Below are positions 48,296 to 56,791 of a DNA stretch of 64,000 nt, piece by piece. Source of the DNA: SM1-73 sp964588305 (GTDB taxonomy: Bacteria; Zixibacteria; MSB-5A5; SM1-73); assembly GCA_964588305.1 (NCBI GenBank), contig CAZPOP010000009.1, positions 50,730-114,729 of the forward strand. The letters run 5' to 3'. Under the pieces are notes generated by a model. The model saw only the letters and a program-made list of their open reading frames with translations. It had not been told where the DNA came from and did no database searches. Each line of letters starts with the position of its first letter. The first letter of the stretch is position 1. Made by a program: the position numbers and the translations under genes.

Positions 48296-50722
48296 ATGAA
48301 CAAAAGAGGTCTGCTTTTTTGTGTTTTCTTTTTTCTTTTGTTGAGCGGATCGGTCTCCTTTGCCGCCAGCGGTTGGATTGCTTTTAGCTCCGGCCAGCTT
48401 GCCGCCAGCCAAGCAGCCGATCCTTCGGCTTACCCCGAGGTGAGTCTTGTGGCCTCTAATGCAAACGAGGTGATACTTGAACTTAATTTTCCCGGAATGG
48501 TGATCAATGATGTTGTGAAGGAGGGGATGACCTATCAGACTCTTTTGATGCCCGGTGGGGGGAGAACTTCCAATTTGGGCTGGGCGGAGCTTCCCACTTT
48601 TGGTCGATTCATTGCAGTACCTTTGGATGCTGAACCTCGAATTGAGGTTTTGGAATATACCGCCCAAACTCTCTCCGGCTACAACGTCTATCCGGCGCAG
48701 GAACAGCCGGTTGACAAGGCGGGAGCCCCGGAGCCGGAGTTCGTCAAGGACGAGGATTTCTATCAGCGAAATGAGTTTTATCCGGACAGAATGGTATTTG
48801 TGGAGGAGCCCAAGATCATTCGAGGCTGTCCGGTTTCTTTATTCATTCTCTTTCCGGTACAATACAACCCTGCTACCCAGGAGTTGAAGGTTTGCTCTCA
48901 TATGAAAGTGAAGATCAGCTTTGTGGGAGGAAGCGGTCTTTTTGTTGACCCGATCCACCGCTCGCCATATTTTGAGCCTTTGTATCAGAATCTTCTTTTG
49001 AATTATCCCTCCCTGGGAACTCCGGCTCCGTTAGGCGGAAAGAGCGATACCGGTTGCGACTTTCTGATCATCACCCATCCTGATTTTCAGGCCTGGGCGG
49101 AATCGTTAGCCTCCTGGAAGAATTTGACCGGAATCTCCACCTGGGTGAAGAATACCACCGAGACCGGTTCTGATACCGGATCCATAAGAACTTATATTCA
49201 AAATGCCTACGACACCTGGACCCCCCCTCCTTCGTTCGTTCTCTTCGTAGGAGACGCGGAGTTCATTCCGCTACTCTATCGAACCATTCACCCCTACGAT
49301 GATTTGGAAATCGGCACGGATTTATATTACATCACCGTGGATGGATCGGACTGGTTCCCGGATATACACATGGGAAGAATATCCGTGGATTCGGTGTTTC
49401 AAGCCCAGACGGTTATCAGCAAGATACTTAATTATCAGCGCGATCCCATCTCCAGCCCCGAAAGTTTTTATGACAACATCTTGGTTGCGAGTCATTTTCA
49501 GGATCGAGATTTCGATAGTTACGCCGACAGGTTCTTTCTGCAGACCAGCGAACGAGTCAGAGATTTCATGCTTTCTGAAGGATATGATGCGGAAAGATGT
49601 TATAATAAGACTGAGGGCAGCGATCCCCAGTATTATTATTATGGAATCCCCATTCCACCTGAGTTAACCTGGGATGGTGACAGCGTTCAGATTAACAATG
49701 CCATAAACGACGGGGTCTTCTTGGTGACTCATCGTGATCATGGTGGAGGTGTGGGCTGGGGTGATCCGGCCTATTATGTCGACAACGTCAATAGTCTGGC
49801 CAATCAGGATAGGCTCCCCATAGTTTTCAGCATAAACTGCGAAACCGGTCATTTTGACAACGAGACGGATGATCCGGATTTTGAAACGCCTGTTGGTTCG
49901 CTCTATTTCTGCGAAGCCTTTCAGAGAAAGGCAAACGGTGGAGCGGCAGGTGTTTTTGGACATACTCGGGTAAGCTACAGCGGGTACAATGATGAACTGT
50001 GCAAGGGTCTGATCGACGGTATGTGGACCAACTTCGATCCATCTTATCCCGATATGGAGTCCACAAATCCCATCTCTCACACCCTGTTCAGGATGGGGAC
50101 CCTGCTGGATTTCGGAAAGTTCTGGGTTTACGACAAATATTACCTGACCAACGGTGCCGGCTACCCCTGGTGGTCTTCTCTGTTTGCAACTCAGGTGACC
50201 TTTGAGATGTTCCACTATTTTGGCGATCCCACCATGGAGATGTGGACCAGCCTGCCTGAAACTCTAAACATCGCCCATTCCGACACCATATTTACCGGGT
50301 CCTCTGTCGTCTCCGTAACCGCAACTTCGATGGGCGCTCCGGTGGAGAGCGTTTTGGTCTGCTTGATGAGCGACGAGATCTACCAAAGAGGTTATACCGA
50401 TGCGGGAGGTGAGGTAACGTTTTCCTGTTCTGCCACCGCCGGAGGTGACCTGTATGTCACTGCCACCAAGCACAATTATCGACCTTGCCAAGGATTGATC
50501 GCGGTAGTCCAGCTTCCATTCGTCTGTGGAGACGCTAACGGGGACAGCCTAGTAGACATTGCTGACGTGATCTTTTTAGCCAATTATCTCTTCCAGGGTG
50601 GTTCGGCACCAAATCCATTCGAAGCTGGTGACGCCAATTGCGACGGAGCCATAGACGTTGCGGACGTAATCCTCTTGATCAATTACGTTTTCTTAGGGGG
50701 CACTCCACCAAGTTGCACCTGA
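48296..50722 (+). CDS. Secreted C25 (gingipain-type) cysteine peptidase with dockerin-like C-terminus
   Basis: 808 aa. Start ATG 48296 (AGGAC upstream). Signal peptide about 1-24 (RGLLFCVFFFLLLSGSVSFA). Residues about 30-235 form a C25 propeptide-like domain (FPVQYNPATQELKVCSHMKVKISF). The catalytic domain is about 250-620: FLIITHPDFQAWAESLASWK, FVLFVGDAEFIP, MGRISVDS. His482 (THRDHGGG) and Cys515 (SINCETGHF) are 33 residues apart, as in gingipain. An Ig-like domain follows (about 655-740). The last 65 residues hold two dockerin motifs (GDANGDSLVDIADVIFLANYLF, GDANCDGAIDVADVILLINYVF). A secreted Arg/Lys-specific or clostripain-like peptidase; specificity unknown. Confidence 0.9.
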   Translation: MNKRGLLFCVFFFLLLSGSVSFAASGWIAFSSGQLAASQAADPSAYPEVSLVASNANEVILELNFPGMVINDVVKEGMTYQTLLMPGGGRTSNLGWAELPTFGRFIAVPLDAEPRIEVLEYTAQTLSGYNVYPAQEQPVDKAGAPEPEFVKDEDFYQRNEFYPDRMVFVEEPKIIRGCPVSLFILFPVQYNPATQELKVCSHMKVKISFVGGSGLFVDPIHRSPYFEPLYQNLLLNYPSLGTPAPLGGKSDTGCDFLIITHPDFQAWAESLASWKNLTGISTWVKNTTETGSDTGSIRTYIQNAYDTWTPPPSFVLFVGDAEFIPLLYRTIHPYDDLEIGTDLYYITVDGSDWFPDIHMGRISVDSVFQAQTVISKILNYQRDPISSPESFYDNILVASHFQDRDFDSYADRFFLQTSERVRDFMLSEGYDAERCYNKTEGSDPQYYYYGIPIPPELTWDGDSVQINNAINDGVFLVTHRDHGGGVGWGDPAYYVDNVNSLANQDRLPIVFSINCETGHFDNETDDPDFETPVGSLYFCEAFQRKANGGAAGVFGHTRVSYSGYNDELCKGLIDGMWTNFDPSYPDMESTNPISHTLFRMGTLLDFGKFWVYDKYYLTNGAGYPWWSSLFATQVTFEMFHYFGDPTMEMWTSLPETLNIAHSDTIFTGSSVVSVTATSMGAPVESVLVCLMSDEIYQRGYTDAGGEVTFSCSATAGGDLYVTATKHNYRPCQGLIAVVQLPFVCGDANGDSLVDIADVIFLANYLFQGGSAPNPFEAGDANCDGAIDVADVILLINYVFLGGTPPSCT

Positions 50723-51312
50723 AGGGCAACTCCCAACAGAGAATGAAAAAGATGAAAAAGGCGGTAGGAAAAAATCCCGATTCTGCAGTTTCCGCAAGGT
50801 GTTGAAAAATGGGCTATTACAAGGGCTGTCAATCTATTAGCAGCTTTACAATAGCCCACCATAACCCACGAAGACCCACGATAATCCAACCTCATTTGAA
50901 ACAAAATTGAAACAGGTGGCAAGGGTAGGGGGACACCGACCCCCGTCACTGATCGAACTAAAAAGGTCAGGGACAATTTATCCCGGTTTTTGAGGACTTT
51001 CTGAGAGACCCCGCTGCCCCCAAGCCCGTGTCCAAATACTGAATCTGGAGCAAGGGAAAACGTACCCGACCTTCGTTTTTTTGGTTGACTAAGCTGAAGT
51101 AGTTGACTAAATTCAAAAAGATAATGGACAAACGGAGGTACGGCGTTCAATAAACGAACGCCCAAAGAACGATTTTAGGTGGAAAGGAATTCAAAATGGG
51201 GGAGACTTAGATCTTACAGGGTTACAAGCTACGACCCGGTCCCCACAAAGCCTGCGGGGACTAATCTGAGCTCCCCCTCTAAAAGGCACCCTTTGAAGAA
51301 AGGAGGTTTGCC
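50723..51312. repeat. Gene-free stretch with integrase-derived repeat (copy 3)
   Basis: No gene in this 590-bp gap. 50803-51060 carries TTGAAAAATGGGCTATTACAAG, ACGAAGACCCACGATAATCC, TTTGAAACAAAATTGAAACAGG, GGTAGGGGGACACCGACCCCC and TTTTTGAGGACTTT, aligned along its whole length with copy 1 at 33354 and partly with copy 2. TTTGAAACAAAATTGAAACA corresponds to the integrase codons FETKLKQ, compared with RETKLKQ at 38709. Confidence 0.65.
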
Positions 51313-51798
51313 ATGAGAATTGAGATCAAGAACTGGTTTGGTATGGTGGTTTCACTATGCGTGGCAGCACTAGTTACCGGGGGATGTAGTGTAATGAGTG
51401 AGACCGAGAGCGTAGAGAATTCGGAACCAAAACCATATACAATACCAGCTGTATACAACTACTTGGAAGATACAAACAATAATGGCTCATACAACTATCC
51501 GAGCGAATACAAGGGCCTCAGAAAGGGAGAGAAGAAAGTCTTTAGAGCACATGAGGAAATCGGAATTGGACTGGTTGCCCAGCACATGGTTGGAGCCAAG
51601 GTAAAATGCAAAATATACAATGCAAAGGGAGAAACAATTTCTGAGATAGAGGATCATGCGCGTTGGAATGAGCAGGTTATGCACCAGAAGTTCGGTCCCG
51701 GAGAATTCTTCGATAAGTACGGAGGAGGAACCTTCACTGTAATCTGGGAAATAAATAATATGAGAGCGGCCACCATAGGTTTTGACATCATAAAATGA
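51313..51798 (+). CDS. Hypothetical lipoprotein
   Basis: 161 aa, with AAAGGAGG before the ATG. The lipoprotein signal ends at VTGGC (Cys25). The mature part has PYTIPAVYNYLEDTNNNGSYNYP, LRKGEKKVFRAHEEIGIGLV and TFTVIWEINNMRAATIGFDII, a beta-rich fold with no family I can identify. Predicted membrane-anchored. It is the first of three poorly characterised genes downstream of the C25 peptidase and lies past the integrase-derived repeat. Confidence 0.65.
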   Translation: MRIEIKNWFGMVVSLCVAALVTGGCSVMSETESVENSEPKPYTIPAVYNYLEDTNNNGSYNYPSEYKGLRKGEKKVFRAHEEIGIGLVAQHMVGAKVKCKIYNAKGETISEIEDHARWNEQVMHQKFGPGEFFDKYGGGTFTVIWEINNMRAATIGFDIIK

Positions 51799-52009
51799 AA
51801 TGCAAAACAGGAAGAAGGTTAAAATGGAGAAGCCAACCGTCATGGGTGTTTGGGTGTGTCACCCACTAACCTTAAATGATTTGGTAAAGTGAGACAAACA
51901 TGTAATCTGGGGCTCAGCTGGGATCTTCGATTGTAGGGCTTCTGAGAAGGTCGGATTTGGCAGAGGAAGGCGAAAACTAGGCTATACGATCAGATTACCA
52001 TTGTCCGGA

Positions 52010-52237
52010 ATGAAGATTCAGGATATAGAAAAGGCCTGTGGAGTCTCGGACGAGCACATATCCGTCAACAAAGAGGAAAATACTGCGGTAATCCAGACTG
52101 AAACTTTGGAGGATCTTTTCACGATCGGGAGCAAACTTGGGGGGGTGATCGATGATTTTGTGCTCGGGGATGTTTTAGATGATCAAACAAAGAGAAAGGT
52201 CTGGAATGAGCTTTTGATTCATAGCCGCTTCAAATGA
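52010..52237 (+). CDS. Small hypothetical protein
   Basis: 75 aa from ATG 52010 (a TTG at 52001 is also in frame); the ribosome site is weak. MKIQDIEKACGVSDEHISVNKE, LEDLFTIGSKLGGVIDDFVLGDVL and KRKVWNELLIHSRF read as a small acidic helical protein. Composition looks coding, but I recognise no domain. It sits between two lipoprotein genes on the same strand. Confidence 0.45.
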   Translation: MKIQDIEKACGVSDEHISVNKEENTAVIQTETLEDLFTIGSKLGGVIDDFVLGDVLDDQTKRKVWNELLIHSRFK

Positions 52238-52331
52238 ATCTGTGTAGCGAACCACTAGCCAAGTGTTGATTCAGGGAAAGGAATCCTTCGAGGGATTGGG
52301 CGTGGAGAAAGTTTGAGGAAAGGAGGCTAAG

Positions 52332-53072
52332 GTGAAAAACATGTGTATTCAAACATTCTTCTTTACGTGCCTGACGATTCTTGTTTGTTTTGCCTCTTTT
52401 TCCTGCAGTGAAAAATCCAGCAAGCAAGAGCAGGAGAACGTTCAGCCCGTTTGTTGGGTTTATCCCACATTTCTGGATTTTGACACGGTAACGGCGGGAG
52501 AGCATTCTGACACGGTGTTTTTTGTTGTTAATATGGGAGGGGGGACTCTGCATGGCAACATAAGTGAATCGTGTGACAATTTTAGCATTTTGAACGGTGG
52601 GGGAGCATATAGTCTGACGACCGATCAAATTCGGTCGGTAACGCTAAGATTCGAACCTGATTCTGCGGGCAGTGTGGGCTGCCATATTGAGACAGGTAAC
52701 GACCTTTGTGAAAACGTGGCCTGCATAGGATTTTGCAAGCCTGCCCCTGCCTGCTCCGTTGATCCCAGCAATATAGATTTTGGCGTTGTACCACTCGGTC
52801 TAAGTGTTGATACGAGCTTCACAATCACAAACATCGGAGAGGTAATTTTAGAAGGATGGGTGAGCATGTCCAGCGCTGGTGATTGTAGATACAACTTCTT
52901 CTTTATTTCCGGCCAAGGCTCCTATAGCTTGGCACCAGGGGAATCAAGAACTGTTAAGATAAGATTCGACCCGTATCTCGGAGTTGTGACATGTAACATT
53001 ATTACAGGCAATAGCGCGTGTGGTAGTGTCTATTGTATAGGTAGCGGTGGTTTAGGTGGACGTAAACAATGA
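52332..53072 (+). CDS. Lipoprotein with two Hydin/ASPM-like Ig repeats
   Basis: 246 aa with a GTG start after AAGGAGGC. The lipoprotein signal ends at FASFSC (Cys25). Two similar ~100-aa units follow: WVYPTFLDFDTVTAGEHSDT...SVTLRFEPDSAGSVGCHIETGN and CSVDPSNIDFGVVPLGLSVDTSF...TVKIRFDPYLGVVTCNIITGN (segments by position 43-120 and 139-235). The pattern (L/IDFGxVxxG, F/VxNxG, RFxPxxxG) is that of ASH/Hydin-type or choice-of-anchor Ig domains common in FCB-group secreted proteins. Conserved Cys pairs (ESC, NDLCENVACIG) suggest disulfides. Surface or periplasmic; role unknown. Confidence 0.65.
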   Translation: MKNMCIQTFFFTCLTILVCFASFSCSEKSSKQEQENVQPVCWVYPTFLDFDTVTAGEHSDTVFFVVNMGGGTLHGNISESCDNFSILNGGGAYSLTTDQIRSVTLRFEPDSAGSVGCHIETGNDLCENVACIGFCKPAPACSVDPSNIDFGVVPLGLSVDTSFTITNIGEVILEGWVSMSSAGDCRYNFFFISGQGSYSLAPGESRTVKIRFDPYLGVVTCNIITGNSACGSVYCIGSGGLGGRKQ

Positions 53073-53440
53073 CTATCTGAACATGAAATATGGTAGGGGA
53101 CACCAACCCCCGACTGGGTCGCAGCTGTGAATGAAAAGATCACTATGAATATGTCACAAATTTCGGGCCTTCTTGCGGCAGCCCACCGACCCCCAGGCGC
53201 CATGCTTCCACAGATGAATGTTGGGAAAGAAGAGTTCTGACCAATTCTGGAGGAGTGTGACCTTAATTCAACTGAAGGTGGTGCTTGATTCTCAAGTCGT
53301 TCTTATACTATAGGTTAAACGAATGGAGGCTGTTCGGGAATTTTAGTTAACTTACGGAAAAGAGGGGTGTTTGAACACAAAAAAACCCCTCCGCCTTTCT
53401 TGACATTGCGAAAGCAACCTCAAGAAGCACAATTTCTATA
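53073..53440. repeat. Gene-free stretch with integrase-derived repeat (copy 4)
   Basis: No gene. 53085-53220 carries GGTAGGGGACACCAACCCCC, GTCACAAATTTCGGGCC and GCAGCCCACCGACCCCCAGGC, a degenerate member of the repeat family at 38196 and 50803. A terminator-like hairpin follows at 53362. Confidence 0.6.
53362..53391 (-). terminator. Intrinsic terminator of the vor operon
   Basis: Read on the minus strand: GAGGGGT, a 16-nt T-rich loop, ACCCCTC, then TTTTCC. It lies 50-80 nt past the last gene of the minus-strand 2-oxoacid oxidoreductase operon. Confidence 0.6.
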
Positions 53441-53971
53441 TTATAACTTGGCGCCCTTCTTCAAGGCTTCTACGTTCATCTCCAGTATCTCTTTCTTTGC
53501 TCGGGGATAAACTTTGGGCAAGGTTTTTATCACACTTTCCAGGGAGACCGCCTTGGTATGATTCAGAAGAGCACCGATCATTACCATGTTGGCACATTTG
53601 ACTGATCCTATGTCTTCTGCTATTTGGTTGGCGGCAATGCTGATCGGATTTATGTCGGTTCTCTTTGGCTTAGTGGAGATCAGGGAAGAATTTATCAGAA
53701 GAAGGCCCTCCGGCCTCAATGCCGGCTCGAATTTGGCCAGGGAGGGCTCGTTCATCACGATCACGGAATCCGGAGAAGAGACCACCGGTGATGCAACCTC
53801 TTCTGAGGAAACGACCACCGAGCAGTTTGCGGTTCCGCCCCGCATCTCCGCACCATAAGCCGGGAAGAAGGTGACCTGTTTGCCGTTTACCATACCGGAA
53901 TATGCCAAAAGTATCCCCGCTGAGATTACCCCCTGCCCGCCGAATCCTGACATTATCACGCCTTGATACAT
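53441..53971 (-). CDS. 2-oxoacid:ferredoxin oxidoreductase, gamma subunit (VOR-like)
   Basis: 176 aa from the ATG at 53969-53971; GGAGG lies four bases upstream (the adjacent ATG at 53974 is too close). It shows the gamma fold: VIMSGFGGQGVISAGILLAYSG, FPAYGAEMRGGTANCSVVVS, SVKCANMVMIGALLNHTKAV. In this set the gene order is D-A-B-C, as in the plus-strand kor operon 47 kb away, but the sequences are clearly different paralogues. The heptad-like GTCCGCC/GTCCGCG array sits just before the start. Confidence 0.9.
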   Translation of the reverse strand: MYQGVIMSGFGGQGVISAGILLAYSGMVNGKQVTFFPAYGAEMRGGTANCSVVVSSEEVASPVVSSPDSVIVMNEPSLAKFEPALRPEGLLLINSSLISTKPKRTDINPISIAANQIAEDIGSVKCANMVMIGALLNHTKAVSLESVIKTLPKVYPRAKKEILEMNVEALKKGAKL

Positions 53972-53992
53972 CATGCCTCCGTCTACATTATG

Positions 53993-54083
53993 GTCCGCCG
54001 GCCGCTGTCCGCGATCCACGGCAGAGAAATCTCCAAATGAATTCCCTCTTGACCCTTGTTTCTTGCCCCTTGACCCTTAACCT
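53993..54083. repeat. Heptad-periodic arrays between the vor genes
   Basis: GTCCGCC, GGCCGCT, GTCCGCG, ATCCACG (53993-54020) and TTGACCC, TTGTTTC, TTGCCCC, TTGACCC, TTAACCT (54049-54083) in strict 7-nt register. The second array includes the TAA stop of the beta-subunit gene. GTCCGCN units also occur at 57005-57025 and 40134-40161. Confidence 0.55.
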
Positions 54084-54856
54084 GCCGAGACTTTTCCTTT
54101 ATCTTCCGTCTTAGTTTCCTCGGGGACTTTGAACTCCCCCAGGGGATAGTAAGGAATCATCTCGTCTTGAATCTTTTTGATGGACTGAAGCGGGGTTAGG
54201 GCCCAGTCAGTGGGGCACTGAGAAAGAATCTCCACCAGAGAGAATCCCAGACCATCTATCTGCACCTGAAAAGCCTTCTTTATGGCTCTTTTTGCTTTCA
54301 CCACGTTAGCTGGAGTGTTTACCGCTACCCGGGCTAAATAAACTGGTCCCTCCAGTGCGGAGAGAAGTTCACATATCCTGATCGGGTTTCCCGCCACTTT
54401 GGGATCTCTTCCAAAAGGAGAGGTGGTGGACCTCATCCCCGGCAAGGTGGTCGGCGCCATCTGTCCGCCGGTCATGCCGAAGATAGCATTGTTGATGAAG
54501 ACGACGGTGATGTTTTCCGATCTCGCCGCAGAATGGATGATCTCCGCCATGCCAATGGAAGCCAAATCACCATCTCCCTGGTAGCTGAAGACGATACAAT
54601 CCGGCCGGACTCTCTTCATCCCGGTGGCCACTGCAGGACCTCTGCCATGAGCAGGTTGAATCATGTCGCAGTTGAAATATTCGTCTGCAAAGACCGAACA
54701 GCCCACCGGGGCGATGCCTATGGTTCTTTCTCTGATCTTTAGTTCATCCATGACCTCGCCGATCATCCGATGCACCACGCCATGTCCGCAGCCCGGACAA
54801 TAACGCATCGGGATATCGACCAAGCCATTGGTTTTGGCAAAAACTTTTTTCTCCAT
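54077..54856 (-). CDS. 2-oxoacid:ferredoxin oxidoreductase, beta (TPP-binding) subunit (VOR-like)
   Basis: 259 aa from the ATG at 54854-54856. MRYCPGCGHGVVHRMIGEVMDEL carries the CPGCGH motif. The TPP signature is YQGDGDLASIGMAEIIHSAARSENITVVFINNAIFGMTGGQMAPTT (given by position about 100-145). SLVEILSQCPTDWALTP is typical of the group. It binds TPP and a [4Fe-4S] cluster and catalyses CoA-dependent oxidative decarboxylation of a 2-oxoacid. The alpha subunit resembles VorB, pointing to branched-chain 2-oxoacids; specificity is inferred. Confidence 0.9.
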   Translation of the reverse strand: MEKKVFAKTNGLVDIPMRYCPGCGHGVVHRMIGEVMDELKIRERTIGIAPVGCSVFADEYFNCDMIQPAHGRGPAVATGMKRVRPDCIVFSYQGDGDLASIGMAEIIHSAARSENITVVFINNAIFGMTGGQMAPTTLPGMRSTTSPFGRDPKVAGNPIRICELLSALEGPVYLARVAVNTPANVVKAKRAIKKAFQVQIDGLGFSLVEILSQCPTDWALTPLQSIKKIQDEMIPYYPLGEFKVPEETKTEDKGKVSAG

Positions 54857-54865
54857 AGTCAATTC

Positions 54866-54928
54866 AGTTTGAAAGTTTGAAGTCTGTCTGCTTATTGTTT
54901 ACTGTATACTGCCTTCTGCTTTCTCAAT
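54866..54928. repeat. Heptad-periodic array between vor alpha and beta genes
   Basis: AGTTTGA, AAGTTTG, AAGTCTG, TCTGCTT, ATTGTTT, ACTGTAT, ACTGCCT, TCTGCTT, TCTCAAT in register, filling almost all of the 67-bp gap. Confidence 0.5.
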
Positions 54929-55991
54929 TTCCCGTTCCCATAATTTTCTTGACCACTTCCAGGACCTCCTCACCCGTTGGTATTCCGCCCGCTGGCCGAC
55001 CATGAAAGAAAACTTGGGCTTTTCCCTCGATGGCCAGTTTAACGTCCTCAATCATCTGACCAGCGCTCATCTCCACCACCAGAATCTTCTTGATTCGGGA
55101 AGCCAGTTCATTTAAAGGTTTCATAGGAAAGGGCCAGAGGGTGATCGGCCGCAGAAGTCCTATTCTTATGTTTTCGTTTCTTCCCAACGATAGGGCCGCT
55201 TTGGAGATTCGGGAAGAGGTTCCGTAAGCCACTATAAGTATCTCTGCATCATCCACCATGGCCGTTTCATACCTCACCTCATTCTCCTCGACCTTTTTGT
55301 ACTTTTCCATAAGCTTCCAGACGTGTTTTTCCATAAAACCTGGTTTCAGGTCGTATGATCTTACTACCCTTCTGGGCCTTCCGTCGGCATTCCCCAAAGC
55401 CCAATCTTTTGGGGGAAGTTTGGCCGGGTCGACCGGATCAAAGTTAAATTCAATAGGCTCCATCATCTGCCCCAAGAGTCCATCCGCCAAGACCATGGTG
55501 ACCATTCGGTACTTGTCGGCAAACTCGTAGCAGAGTTTGGGGAGATTTCCCATCTCCGAGACGGAGTTAGGAGCCATCACTAACACTCTGTAATCTCCAT
55601 GTCCACCACCCCTTGTAGCCTGGAAATAGTCTCCCTGAGCAGGAGCGATGTTGCCCAATCCCGGACCTCCTCTTACCACATTGGCATAAAATATGGGCAG
55701 CTCGGCGCTGGCGGTATAGGAGATCCCCTCCTGTTTTAGGCTTATTCCCGGACCGGAGGAAGAGGTCATAGCTCTGGCGCCGCAAGCGGACGCTCCAAAA
55801 AGCATGTTTATTGCCGCCACCTCGCTTTCTGCCTGGATAAAGGTTCCTCCCACCTCAGACAATCTCCAGGACATGTATTCCGGAATCTCATTTTGCGGGG
55901 TGATGGGATAGCCGGAAAAGAAACGACATCCAGCTCGGACCGCTCCCTCAGCTAAAGCCTCATTCCCCTTCATCAACGTTCTTTCACCCAT
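54924..55991 (-). CDS. vorB: 2-oxoacid:ferredoxin oxidoreductase, alpha subunit (VorB-like)
   Basis: 355 aa from the ATG at 55989-55991, with GGAG six bases upstream; longer frames run into a hairpin and the ferredoxin gene and are rejected. TLMKGNEALAEGAVRAGCRFFSGYPITPQNEIPEYM, FIQAESEVAAINMLFGASA, TSSSGPGISLKQEGISY, RGGPGLGNIAPAQGDYFQATRGGGHGDY (segments) match VorB, the alpha subunit of 2-oxoisovalerate:ferredoxin oxidoreductase. It acts with the TPP, gamma and ferredoxin subunits encoded alongside. Degrades branched-chain 2-oxoacids or, in reverse, makes them from acyl-CoA. Confidence 0.88.
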   Translation of the reverse strand: MGERTLMKGNEALAEGAVRAGCRFFSGYPITPQNEIPEYMSWRLSEVGGTFIQAESEVAAINMLFGASACGARAMTSSSGPGISLKQEGISYTASAELPIFYANVVRGGPGLGNIAPAQGDYFQATRGGGHGDYRVLVMAPNSVSEMGNLPKLCYEFADKYRMVTMVLADGLLGQMMEPIEFNFDPVDPAKLPPKDWALGNADGRPRRVVRSYDLKPGFMEKHVWKLMEKYKKVEENEVRYETAMVDDAEILIVAYGTSSRISKAALSLGRNENIRIGLLRPITLWPFPMKPLNELASRIKKILVVEMSAGQMIEDVKLAIEGKAQVFFHGRPAGGIPTGEEVLEVVKKIMGTGN

Positions 55992-56017
55992 AATGGTCTC
56001 CATTACTCTATTCGGAG

Positions 56018-56054
56018 TAGCAGAGCCCCGCCAAAGGCGGGGTCTCGCTACTCC
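56018..56054. repeat. GC-rich hairpin inside the vor operon
   Basis: GAGCCCCGCC and GGCGGGG with flanking GTAGC/GCTAC arms form a strong stem (loop AAA) in the 73-bp gap between the ferredoxin and alpha-subunit genes. A relative (GCCCGCGCC/GGCGGGGC next to ACTCCC) lies at 11259-11284 before the hdrCB gene. It may tune relative expression by processing or pausing. Confidence 0.55.
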
Positions 56055-56064
56055 AAACTCAACA

Positions 56065-56268
56065 CTATTTGTAGACTTCGATCGCCACATCCGGGCAGAC
56101 GAAAGCACAAAGCATGCATCCGGTGCAGGCTTCTGGCTTGACCATGCATGCGGGATGAAATCCGGTGGGGCTGAAGTTTTCGGATAGGCCAATCACCTTG
56201 TGCGGACATGCCACTACACACAGCTCACAGGCTTTGCATCTCTTTTCATCTACCTCTATTCTGGGCAT
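56065..56268 (-). CDS. 2-oxoacid:ferredoxin oxidoreductase, delta (ferredoxin) subunit (VOR-like)
   Basis: 67 aa from the ATG at 56266-56268, with GAAGGAG upstream (a TTG at 56284-56286 lies inside that site). Two [4Fe-4S] motifs: CKACELCVVACPHKVIGL and CTGCMLCAFVCPDVAIEV. First gene of the minus-strand D-A-B-C operon. It carries electrons from the beta subunit to ferredoxin. Shorter than the plus-strand KorD, lacking its 30-residue N-terminal extension. Confidence 0.9.
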   Translation of the reverse strand: MPRIEVDEKRCKACELCVVACPHKVIGLSENFSPTGFHPACMVKPEACTGCMLCAFVCPDVAIEVYK

Positions 56269-56286
56269 GAGCAATTTCTCCTTCAA

Positions 56287-56791
56287 TTCTTTTCACCCGA
56301 AGATGAATTTAACACTGCAAGAGCCAACAGGCAAACGAATTTCTTATTAATCTACGAATTTTTTTTGTAAAGGCAAGGGAATTTGTAACTTTTTTCACAA
56401 GCTGGAGACTCATCCCTTTGCCGACCTCTCCACAAATGTGGAGAGGGGGAGTGAAAGGGGGAGAGGTAAAAGAAGGAATTAATCCGTAAGGATTTTCTCG
56501 GCGAGAACAGCGCGTAGGCAAGCCTTTATGGCTTGCCAGCCAAGGCATGAAGCGTTGGCCAAGAATTCGTCAAGCCAAAAAGTTGTTGCCCATATGTGGA
56601 GAGGCGTTCACCTTGAAAGATTTGCCCTGACGGGAAAAAACGGGAGGCAGAGAATACCCACGTCGCACCCCGTGGGGGTTTTTAATCCCCCTTTTCAAAA
56701 AGGGGGATTATTGGGGATGGTAAAAGGCATTCCGAACCAACTGGCCGACTTCGATGTCAAGCGCGACGCAAACGTCGCTACTCCGAGATTA
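56287..56791. repeat. Gene-free stretch with inverted R1 copies and C/G-run hairpins
   Basis: No gene. It contains CCTCTCC/GGAGAGG palindromes (56416-56450), AATCCGTAAGGATT (56480-56493), an inverted R1 unit (GCGTAGGCAAGCC...GGCTTGCCAGCCAAGGC, 56511-56550) and a strong AATCCCCCTTTTC/AAAAAGGGGGATT hairpin (56689-56709). Confidence 0.6.

Noticed and set aside
48025..48387. 120-aa ORF across tRNA-Leu(CAG)
   Set aside because: It is the tRNA read as protein, followed by leader of the C25 peptidase gene.
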